Both the position numbers and the translations under genes were made by a program. Positions 8,677 through 16,427 of a DNA stretch of 64,000 nt are shown here, piece after piece. Positions within the stretch are counted from its first letter, which is position 1, and the number at the start of each line of letters is the position of its first letter. A model generated the notes under the pieces. The model was not told the DNA's origin. It saw nothing but the letters and a program-made list of their open reading frames with translations, and made no database searches. Where the stretch lies: positions 248,001 to 312,000 of the forward strand of contig NZ_LXYE02000020.1 of assembly GCF_001659685.2 (NCBI RefSeq), written 5' to 3'. The stretch is from Labilibacter marinus (GTDB taxonomy: Bacteria > Bacteroidota > Bacteroidia > Bacteroidales > Marinilabiliaceae).

Positions 8677-9066
8677 TTATATTATTTGCTTTGAAATCGT
8701 AAAATTATAAAAAATGAGGGCATTATTGTGCTTTAGTTTGCAAAGGGAGTTAATAATTTGCAAAGTGAGTCGGCCTGCTTACAAAAAGAAGGAGCTCCTC
8801 AGCAAGCGGAGCCACCCCAATGTTGAACAATTATATATTTTAACTAACAATTTATTAGTTTTACAAAGTGCTTATTGCACGGATTTAAGTTACAAACTCG
8901 CGCTAGTTATAGTATTAAAAATCATGTAAATCTTGTTCATCCTGTCTAAGAGCTATATAAGCTGTAAATTTCCCTTTTACGTTCTGCCTTCTCCTTTTTC
9001 CCGTTCTTCCGTCAGTAGCCGGATAAACCATCTTACCTTTAAACCCTTCAACCTTTTCACCACCCT
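8677..9066. other. 390-bp gap with degenerate repeats
   Basis: No credible gene. Seen: a direct repeat TTTGCAAAGNGAGT near 8739-8772, three 9-nt units of the form ATCNTGTNN at 8921-8947 (ATCATGTAA, ATCTTGTTC, ATCCTGTCT), and a pyrimidine-rich tract from about 8970 to 9060. The 9-nt units resemble a dispersed intergenic repeat common in Bacteroidota. A 71-codon frame at 8714-8929 has no coding character. Confidence 0.5.
8921..8947 (+). repeat. Three tandem 9-nt units ATCNTGTNN
   Basis: ATCATGTAA, ATCTTGTTC and ATCCTGTCT follow one another without a gap. I recognise similar phrases as dispersed repeats in this phylum, but copy number in this genome cannot be known from the window. Confidence 0.5.
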
Positions 9067-11256
9067 TTATTGAATAGAAACCTCCACTCTAAAACCAGGT
9101 TTTTTCAGGTCTTGGGGCATATTATCAAAATCCACATTCAGCGTTTTAATGGAGCTTTCTTTGCATTCTTTGGTGATGGTAAGGTAATCGTACAACAGTT
9201 TGTTTCGCTGCTCATACATGGCTTTAAATTGCTTTTCAATAGTATCCTCACCAGTTATGGCTATATACCTTTGTTCAGGGCTTAACTCAAGCGTTTCTGG
9301 CGATAGTTTATTGATGAACTTCACAAACTTCTCATCGGCATCTTTAACATCTTTCCATGTTTCAATATCGGCAGGCGTTTTTTCGGAAATGTAAAGTTGC
9401 TTCACCGATTTTTCCGCCATTAGCTTCATTTCTTCTTCAACTGCTGACTCTTGGCGGAAACTAAATACGAGGTCTTCTTTTTTAGTAAGGATATGAGCCA
9501 CTTTATCTAATACCTTGCGTTGCTCTACCATCAAAGAATCCTGGGTATATTCAAAGTCAATGTGCTCCAGTTCTTCAGGGTGAGTACCAACCAATTTAGC
9601 CAAAGAAGCAAATGGTTGTGTGGCTGTTTTAGCCAAAAACTTACCAAAAGTCTTCCAAACCAAAGGCCCTAATCTAAAACCAGGTTCCGAAGGATTTCCG
9701 GTAACTGGCAACTCAAACTCTACATTGTCGTCGGCATCTTTAATTAAATACAAGGCTAATTTAAGTGGTACTTTATAAGCGGTTGTATCTTTGGAGTTTT
9801 TACCAAACTCAGGTTCACGAACTATTAAATGGTTGTTGTTCTCTAAGCTGGTTGGCGACATCTCAACCAAACAATCGTAATTAAACATACCCGAAATAAT
9901 AGGGTAACCCAAGTAATATTCTGTATAAGGCGAAAAGCTATGTAAATCTAAATCATTTATTTTAGCATCGTAAAACAATTTATGCGGATTGGCTATGCTA
10001 AACTTAGTTTTTCCGCTATACTTGCCATCGTTATTAAAATCCATGCTAAACTCAATGGGGATAGAATCATTTTGTTCTTCCATCTGATACATGGCAACGT
10101 TAATGTTTTTAATGTTGTAGCTAAACGGACGATTTAAAGTGTTGTCGGCAAATAACAAATGACCGTCATTTACTACAATGGTATCTACACGATAATACAG
10201 GCTACTCGCTTCTTCTGTTTCAACACCTAAAGAATCCGCAGTTTCAGTTTCCAGTGTATCAGCCAATGTGGGTGATAAAAAGTACTCCCAATTACTCATT
10301 TCTTTATTTAAAGCAGCCGATATATAAGGTTGATCTACTTGCACCTTATCAATGGTAAAACGCATTTTATCCAGATTAATAGCATCCATGTTTGTGCTCA
10401 CAGAATTGGCTGAAACAAGCAGCTCCTTTTTATTATCGATTATGGCTAAACTATCTACCTGAACCAAACCAGAAACAACAATACTATCTACTTTATTAAT
10501 ACTTCCATTTATTTGAATATTAGATTGTAAAAAACCCTTTAATTCAGATATATAAACGTAGTCTTTTAAATAATTAGTAAAATCATTAAGCTGTATATCT
10601 TGGGTTCCAAAATTTATTTGATAGGCCTGAGTTTGTTGGTCAATATCTGCATCTATATTTACAATACCTTGCTCACCAATCGAGAATTCAACACCCATCT
10701 TACTATTCTTGCTATTCCATGCTATTAAGGGTAGCTTTAAATTCAGATTATCAAAATCTAATAAATTATCAATTTGTTGGTCATAATATAGAAACTCACC
10801 TTTAACCAACTCAATATTACGGATAGAGAACTTAACATCACTTTCCACCTCCGTACTATCCTGAATAACTGCACTAGTATCTGCAGGAGGAATCATGCTA
10901 TCAAAGTTAAATACCTCTCCATTTTGAATGATATGCACAAAGGGATTTACCAATCGTATTTGCGAAACGGCATATTCGTTGGTTAGCATTTTCCATGGAT
11001 CGTAATTCACCAATAACTCATTAAAATAAACGAAGGTATCTTTTTTGTTTTCCTCGTATAGCGTAAAGTTTTTGGCTGAAACCTGCACTTTAAAGTAATT
11101 AATATGGAGCTCTTCCAGGGTTAAATTTCGTCCGATAAGTTCCTGACTATTATTAACCAGATAGTTTTTTACAAGAGTAGAAAGAAAGAATAGTGTTACA
11201 AATAGAACTAAAGTGATACCACCTAAAATAAGGTATCTTTTTTTAACTTTTGCCAT
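9067..11256 (-). CDS. DUF748/AsmA-like envelope protein
   Basis: Large inner-membrane-anchored protein with one N-terminal membrane segment (about residues 8-28) and the rest in the periplasm. The repeated beta pattern, the LTLEELHINYFKVQVSAKNF start and the C-terminal FEYTQDSLMVEQRKVLDKVA segment are typical of the DUF748 branch of the AsmA superfamily, thought to help lipids cross the periplasm or to organise the outer membrane. Length 729 is in the usual range. It stands alone, with a TACATTTG -7 element upstream. Function is family inference only. Confidence 0.82.
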   Translation of the reverse strand: MAKVKKRYLILGGITLVLFVTLFFLSTLVKNYLVNNSQELIGRNLTLEELHINYFKVQVSAKNFTLYEENKKDTFVYFNELLVNYDPWKMLTNEYAVSQIRLVNPFVHIIQNGEVFNFDSMIPPADTSAVIQDSTEVESDVKFSIRNIELVKGEFLYYDQQIDNLLDFDNLNLKLPLIAWNSKNSKMGVEFSIGEQGIVNIDADIDQQTQAYQINFGTQDIQLNDFTNYLKDYVYISELKGFLQSNIQINGSINKVDSIVVSGLVQVDSLAIIDNKKELLVSANSVSTNMDAINLDKMRFTIDKVQVDQPYISAALNKEMSNWEYFLSPTLADTLETETADSLGVETEEASSLYYRVDTIVVNDGHLLFADNTLNRPFSYNIKNINVAMYQMEEQNDSIPIEFSMDFNNDGKYSGKTKFSIANPHKLFYDAKINDLDLHSFSPYTEYYLGYPIISGMFNYDCLVEMSPTSLENNNHLIVREPEFGKNSKDTTAYKVPLKLALYLIKDADDNVEFELPVTGNPSEPGFRLGPLVWKTFGKFLAKTATQPFASLAKLVGTHPEELEHIDFEYTQDSLMVEQRKVLDKVAHILTKKEDLVFSFRQESAVEEEMKLMAEKSVKQLYISEKTPADIETWKDVKDADEKFVKFINKLSPETLELSPEQRYIAITGEDTIEKQFKAMYEQRNKLLYDYLTITKECKESSIKTLNVDFDNMPQDLKKPGFRVEVSIQ

Positions 11257-11287
11257 TGAGTTAGTTGTTTATAGTTTTGTTTAAGAA

Positions 11288-11295
11288 CAAATGTA
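11288..11295 (-). promoter_or_regulatory. -7 element (TACATTTG) upstream of the DUF748 gene
   Basis: Minus-strand TACATTTG matches TAnnTTTG and lies about 32 bp before the start codon. No good TTTG was found at the expected -33 distance. Confidence 0.4.
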
Positions 11296-11460
11296 CAATA
11301 AATAGGTTGAATGCATGAAACAACAAGAATTACAAATTTGCAAAACCAACACAGATAATCGATTACTCAAGCGAGCACGTAATTAAATTTAACAATCTAA
11401 TAAACTAATGATCTTTCTGATCTCTTTCTCCACTTTTCCTTCTCTGTTCTCCTTTATGGA

Positions 11461-11730
11461 TTAATGTTTTATATAAAAATGCTCAAAACCATATAAAGGA
11501 ATATCATGGATGTAGCAATTGTTTATTTCAGATAAATGAGGGCCTTCTTTGCATTGTAAAATAAAGGTAGATAACTCATTACGATCTCCTTCTGCATCCA
11601 CTTCCACCTCTCCACCAGGTAAATTACGCACGTAGCCTTTAATGCCATTTTGTTTGGCTTTTTCCTGAACGTAATATCTATATCCAACTCCCTGAACTCT
11701 TCCGCAGATAATCATTCTAACCCTTCTCAT
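11461..11730 (-). CDS. Acylphosphatase
   Basis: Small cytoplasmic enzyme hydrolysing acyl phosphates. The motifs GRVQGVGYRYY (catalytic Arg in the phosphate loop) and GYVRNLPGGEVEV (catalytic Asn) are both intact. I chose the ATG at 11730, giving 89 residues, the usual family length; the frame also opens at a TTG seven codons upstream and has another ATG at 11715. It sits between the GT22-like gene and the DUF748 gene on the same strand with gaps of 80 bp and about 200 bp. Confidence 0.93.
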   Translation of the reverse strand: MRRVRMIICGRVQGVGYRYYVQEKAKQNGIKGYVRNLPGGEVEVDAEGDRNELSTFILQCKEGPHLSEINNCYIHDIPLYGFEHFYIKH

Positions 11731-11810
11731 CTTAAGTTTGTTTTTATACAATTTACGCGCAAACCTAGAATAATAAAAGGAATTAGTATATAATTTTCCA
11801 ATGAATTGAA

Positions 11811-13262
11811 TTATTTCTTTCTCTGTATATAGAGCATTTTTACTTTATCATCTAAAGGCGGAAGAAAATTCTTAAAAGCAGTTTCTAACCAGTTTGGTAC
11901 GTTTGTTTTTACCAATTCAAAGGAATGATATTCTAACAGATGTTGGTTTTCTTTTTGTTTTAGTTCTGATTTCTCGATTAATAGGAGGTTGGTTTTATTA
12001 GGTTCAATTAAAGAATCTTGAAAATTATTTAAGTTTAATAGATAATACCCGTCAATATTAGTGCGGTCGTAATAAAAATCGGGAAATAAGCCTCTAATGC
12101 TTCTGTAGTTATTTCCTTCTCGTGTATAAATCAGGTTTACTTGTTTATCTGTATAATTTTTAGAAATAAACTTGGGAATTTCATTCCAGCCTCTACCTGC
12201 ACTTTTGTTGGCATGCCCAATTAAAAGAATAATGTTAAAGATTAGGCAAGCATAAACCAAGAAGTTGATTATACGCATGCTTTTTTCATTGAGCTGTTTA
12301 GTAATATCCTCATATGCAATTATTATCGTAATGGGTATTAGGTATGCTAATGGAAATAAGAAACGTAATTCTTTGTGTGCTACAACTGAATGACCTAAGA
12401 TAAATGGAATAATACACCAAATAAATATATTACTTGGCTGTTTAATAAGTACATAAATAGTCAGTATGGTAATTGGAAATATTAATACAATGTAATAATA
12501 CCAAGGACTTACCCCGAACGATGAAGCAACATCTTCAATAATATTGGCATAAAAGTATTGCCAGGGAGTAAATACAAATTCTCCGTAAAACCATGAGTCT
12601 ATTAAAGTTCCAACTAATACAATTCCAATAATAGAAGAAATGACTTTTATGGTATAGCTTAACATACTTTTTTTGTTAAAAAAAATCCATCCAATAAGCC
12701 CGGCAATTGCAAACGCAATCTGAAATCTAAACAGAAAACTAATTCCTAAAACTAATCCAATAAGCCAGGGACTTTTGTTTTTAAGTAATAATGATAAAGC
12801 CAAAAGAAAGCTTAAACCTGACCAATTTTCAGAGGTAAATCGAACGCCTATAATGGGTATAAAGAAGAATAAGTAAGTTAGAATATAAAATAATGCTTCG
12901 TTCTCTTTTTGCTTTATAAATTGAGATGCAGCTTTCGAGAAATATATCAATACAAGCAAACACGCTAGAGCAGAAATTACACGTAGAATAAATGACTGAC
13001 TAAATGGGGCTGAAATATGTAAACTATTTAATGTAGTAAAAATGCCCATACAAATGGTCGATTGCAATGTTGGACGAATTCTAGCTTCATATTCCCATGC
13101 TAAATTTTCTAAAGGAGTATTACCCATTTTATAATTAGCAAACTCAATTATTTGAAAATGTTCATCCGGATTATAGTAGCCGTCATTCTTATAAGAGAAA
13201 AGCAGGTATATTAAAAATACAACAATAAAGAATAGCTTTTTATACTGAATTATTAATTGCAT
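11811..13262 (-). CDS. GT22-like mannosyltransferase, multi-pass membrane protein
   Basis: Resembles the Alg9/GPI-mannosyltransferase family, which uses polyprenyl-phosphate mannose on the outer face of the membrane. Two hallmarks are present: NPDEHFQ at residues 31-37 after the first membrane segment (the catalytic acidic loop), and HKELRFLFP at 296-304. About ten further hydrophobic segments follow and a soluble C-terminal tail of about 120 residues. Bacterial members are poorly studied. It is divergent from the TonB receptor and has no sugar-pathway partners beside it. Confidence 0.75.
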   Translation of the reverse strand: MQLIIQYKKLFFIVVFLIYLLFSYKNDGYYNPDEHFQIIEFANYKMGNTPLENLAWEYEARIRPTLQSTICMGIFTTLNSLHISAPFSQSFILRVISALACLLVLIYFSKAASQFIKQKENEALFYILTYLFFFIPIIGVRFTSENWSGLSFLLALSLLLKNKSPWLIGLVLGISFLFRFQIAFAIAGLIGWIFFNKKSMLSYTIKVISSIIGIVLVGTLIDSWFYGEFVFTPWQYFYANIIEDVASSFGVSPWYYYIVLIFPITILTIYVLIKQPSNIFIWCIIPFILGHSVVAHKELRFLFPLAYLIPITIIIAYEDITKQLNEKSMRIINFLVYACLIFNIILLIGHANKSAGRGWNEIPKFISKNYTDKQVNLIYTREGNNYRSIRGLFPDFYYDRTNIDGYYLLNLNNFQDSLIEPNKTNLLLIEKSELKQKENQHLLEYHSFELVKTNVPNWLETAFKNFLPPLDDKVKMLYIQRKK

Positions 13263-13321
13263 ATGGGTAGTAAAAAGGTTGTTATTAATGTTGTAAAAAT
13301 AATAATATAAGTAGTCATTTA

Positions 13322-13337
13322 ATACCCGTACGAGTAT
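13322..13337. promoter_or_regulatory. 16-bp near-palindrome between divergent genes
   Basis: ATACCCGTACGAGTAT is a dyad with 7 of 8 pairs matching, lying between the GT22-like gene and the TonB receptor gene. It could be an operator; nothing else supports this. Confidence 0.3.
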
Positions 13338-13511
13338 ATTGTAGATTTTTTTGCGTTAGCATGCAACTATTTAAAGAGGCTGTTGTCCTTATTATAAATT
13401 GAAACTAAAATTAATGCGCGCAATTTTCTTTTCAATGCTCAATAAACAGTTGTCTGGTTTAAACCGAGTGTAATAACCATCATACCTTTTAATGAATTAA
13501 TAATTAGTAAA

Positions 13512-15851
13512 ATGAGAAAATCCATCATTCTTATCATGGGATTGTTATGCCTTAGCGTATCATTTAATGCGCAAGAATTGTCCCAAACTATTCGCGGAAA
13601 AATAGTAGATGCAGATAATAAAATGCCTTTGATAGGAGCAGCCATAGTAATACAAGGAAGTCATCCAATTCAAGGAACGATTACAGGACTAGACGGAACT
13701 TTTAGATTAGAAAAGATACCCGTAGGTAGAGTTAATTTGCATATATCCTTTATGGGTTATGAAGATAGAATCGTATCTAACTTAACCTTGACTTCGGGTA
13801 AAGAAGTTGTTTTAAACTTAGAATTGAAGGAATCCTTACATAGCCTGAACGAGATTGTTGTAAATGGCAGCAAAAAAAAGGGCGAAACCATTAATCAGAT
13901 GGCATTGATAAGTGCACAGTCATTTACAGTGGAGGAATCGGAACGTTACGCTGGTTCGTTAAGTGATCCTTCACGAATGGTAAGTTCATTTGCTGGGGTA
14001 ACTAACGATCCGTCTGGTAATAACGATATTATTATCCGAGGTAATTCGCCAACGGGTTTGCTGTGGCAGATGGAGGGAGTGCCTATTCCCAACCCCAATC
14101 ACTTTTCGGATGAAGGAACAACAGGTGGTCCTATCAATGCTTTAAATAGTTCTATGCTGGCTAATTCCGACTTTTTTACAGGCGCTTTTGCCCCTGAATA
14201 TGGTAATGCCATGTCAGGTGTTTTTGATATTAAACTACGTACTGGTAATAACGAAAAGCGTGAAAATATCTTTGGTTTTGGTGTATTAGGAACAGATATT
14301 ACCACCGAAGGTCCCATTAAAAAAGGATACGGTGGATCTTATCTGGTAAATTATAGATACTCTTCACTAAGCTTGTTAAGTAATCTTGGTTTGGTTGATT
14401 TTGATGGTATTCCGAAGTATCAAGACGCTTCGTTTAAGCTATGTCTGCCCACTAAAAAAGCAGGTTCGTTTTGTCTTTTTGGACTGGGAGGCAATAGCTC
14501 CATTGAAGAGCATGAAGAGGATAATGAAGAGGTGATCAGGAATAAAGGAAAGTATAAATCGTATATGGGTGTAATGGGAGTAAACCATATGATTTCTTTA
14601 GGTGCTTCATCTTACCTAAAATCGTCGTTAGCGGTTTCTGCCAATGGAAGTGAATACTCTGGAAGTGAGCTTGAGAATGGAAGTTTCAGGAAGGACTATG
14701 AAGGAACCTGGGATAAATCGACTGTTTATGGAAGTATAAAATATAACAACAAGTTTAGTGCAAAAAGTACCTTAAGTGCGGGACTTAATTATTCGCAGTT
14801 TTTTTATGACATGCGTGATAATGATTGGAATAGCGAAGATGAGCGATGGGAAAGATTGTTAAATTTTAAAGAAAACGAAGGATTTGTACAGAGTTATGCC
14901 AGTTGGAAATACCGTTTAAATACTGAATTAACTATGGTTACAGGTTTACACTATTCTAACTTTTTATTGAATAATGCTGATGCCCTAGAACCTCGTATGG
15001 CTTTAAAATGGCAGTTTTCACCAAAACAGAGTTTTAATTTTGGAGCAGGCATGCATAGTAAATTGGAGAGTATTACGGCATATCATGCCATTGTTACCGA
15101 AGAGGATGGAAGCACAAGTACGCCCAATAAAAATCTTGAATTGTCTAAATCGAATCATTTTGTGTTGGGTTATGAGCACCGCTTAAGTAATAATTTAAAT
15201 GCCAAGCTCGAAGTTTATTATCAGCACTTATACGATATTCCTGTAGAAAATGTGGATACCAGCTATTTTTCGCTGATCAACTTAAACCATGGTTATGTAG
15301 ATAAGGCTTTGGTAAATAAAGGAACTGGACAGAATTATGGAATTGAGCTTACTTTAGAGCGTTACTTTAATGATAGCTATTATTTTATGCTGACGTCTTC
15401 TTTGTATAACTCTACCTATCAATCTTTAGAAGGTGTAAAACGAAATACACGTTTTAATGGTAATTATGCCATCAACGTGCTGGGAGGCAAGGAATTTAAA
15501 GTAGGTAAAAATGGCAAAAACAATACGCTAGGTGTCAATGGTAAATTATTTTGGAACGGCGGTAGAAGATATGTTCCCTTGGATAGAGAGGCAACTATAG
15601 CTCAGGATGCAGAAGTATGGATGTACGACCAAGCTTTTGATGATAGGTTAGATCATATTTTTCAGTGTAACTTAACTATGACCTATAAAATTAATCGTAA
15701 AAAAGTGGCTCACGAATTCTTTTTAGATGTAGTGAATCTAACTAACAATCAGGCACGAATAAGCGAGTATTACAACGATTATAATCAAGAAATTGAGTAT
15801 TCTACTCAGCTATCAATGTTGCCTAATTTTATGTACCGAATTTATTTTTAA
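13512..15851 (+). CDS. TonB-dependent receptor with carboxypeptidase-regulatory domain
   Basis: Outer-membrane importer for a large ligand, energised by TonB. Order: signal peptide about 1-20 (ending SFNA), CarboxypepD_reg-like beta-sandwich about 27-112 (RGKIVDADNKMPLIGA and following), plug domain about 130-245 containing NDIIIRGNSPTGLLWQMEG-type residues, then a barrel to the C-terminal Phe. At 779 residues it is shorter than SusC proteins, and no SusD partner is adjacent, so it is probably not a glycan-uptake pair; metal or small-molecule uptake is equally possible. Ligand unknown. Confidence 0.92.
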   Translation: MRKSIILIMGLLCLSVSFNAQELSQTIRGKIVDADNKMPLIGAAIVIQGSHPIQGTITGLDGTFRLEKIPVGRVNLHISFMGYEDRIVSNLTLTSGKEVVLNLELKESLHSLNEIVVNGSKKKGETINQMALISAQSFTVEESERYAGSLSDPSRMVSSFAGVTNDPSGNNDIIIRGNSPTGLLWQMEGVPIPNPNHFSDEGTTGGPINALNSSMLANSDFFTGAFAPEYGNAMSGVFDIKLRTGNNEKRENIFGFGVLGTDITTEGPIKKGYGGSYLVNYRYSSLSLLSNLGLVDFDGIPKYQDASFKLCLPTKKAGSFCLFGLGGNSSIEEHEEDNEEVIRNKGKYKSYMGVMGVNHMISLGASSYLKSSLAVSANGSEYSGSELENGSFRKDYEGTWDKSTVYGSIKYNNKFSAKSTLSAGLNYSQFFYDMRDNDWNSEDERWERLLNFKENEGFVQSYASWKYRLNTELTMVTGLHYSNFLLNNADALEPRMALKWQFSPKQSFNFGAGMHSKLESITAYHAIVTEEDGSTSTPNKNLELSKSNHFVLGYEHRLSNNLNAKLEVYYQHLYDIPVENVDTSYFSLINLNHGYVDKALVNKGTGQNYGIELTLERYFNDSYYFMLTSSLYNSTYQSLEGVKRNTRFNGNYAINVLGGKEFKVGKNGKNNTLGVNGKLFWNGGRRYVPLDREATIAQDAEVWMYDQAFDDRLDHIFQCNLTMTYKINRKKVAHEFFLDVVNLTNNQARISEYYNDYNQEIEYSTQLSMLPNFMYRIYF

Positions 15852-15862
15852 TGATAAGAGTT

Positions 15863-15902
15863 CAGGGTGTGAGTATTGATATTTTGTTAGTATCACACTC
15901 TG
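15863..15902. terminator. Hairpin between convergent genes
   Basis: CAGGGTGTGA (15863-15872) pairs with TCACACTCTG (15893-15902), 10 bp with one G-T pair. It lies between the TonB receptor and mutT stop codons. No T-run on either side, so its efficiency as a terminator is uncertain. Confidence 0.5.
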
Positions 15903-15903
15903 A

Positions 15904-16320
15904 CTATACTGTTTCAATGGAATTATTTTTTAAAACATAATCCTTAATAGGAATATCAGCAGGAAGCCATTGTAAATCATTTATTTCCTCCAGTTTAAAC
16001 CATTCAATTTCTTCATGTTCTATAACGCGCGGCAGACTGTTCTTTAAGTGGCAAATAAAAGGGTGAAGGACTACTTCTTTATCAGGGTATTGATAAGGAA
16101 AAAGGGGAAGTGGTTTTACTATATCAATTTGACAGCCCAACTCTTCTTTAATTTCTCTGATTAAGCTTTGTTGAGCGGTTTCGTTAGGTTCTATTTTTCC
16201 TCCAGGAAACTCCCAAAAACCAGCGTGCGGCATATTTTTACTTCGCTTTGCTACAAGAATTTTGTTTTGGTGCTTAATAATGGCACAAACTACATCTATC
16301 GTTTTATTATTTGAAATCAT
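15904..16320 (-). CDS. MutT-type NUDIX pyrophosphohydrolase
   Basis: Probably removes oxidised dNTPs such as 8-oxo-dGTP. The NUDIX box is complete: GGKIEPNETAQQSLIREIKE continuing EELG matches GX5EX7REUXEEXGU, preceded by HAGFWEFPGG, which is typical of the MutT branch. The ATG at 16320 is taken as start (138 residues); a TTG five codons upstream is the only alternative. The C-terminal EHEEIEWFKLEEINDLQWLP pattern is also MutT-like. Confidence 0.88.
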   Translation of the reverse strand: MISNNKTIDVVCAIIKHQNKILVAKRSKNMPHAGFWEFPGGKIEPNETAQQSLIREIKEELGCQIDIVKPLPLFPYQYPDKEVVLHPFICHLKNSLPRVIEHEEIEWFKLEEINDLQWLPADIPIKDYVLKNNSIETV

Positions 16321-16427
16321 ATGAGGTAAAAACAATGTTTAATATTGATTGGCTAATGAGTAACTCCCAAAATTGCCATAAAGCTAAAAATAAAGTAAAT
16401 TGTGGGGCTAAAATCAACGCCTAAATA

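Noticed and set aside
8714-8929. 71-codon plus-strand frame in the gap after the nitroreductase-like gene
   Set aside because: No recognisable protein character, runs through repeat units, and has no terminator.
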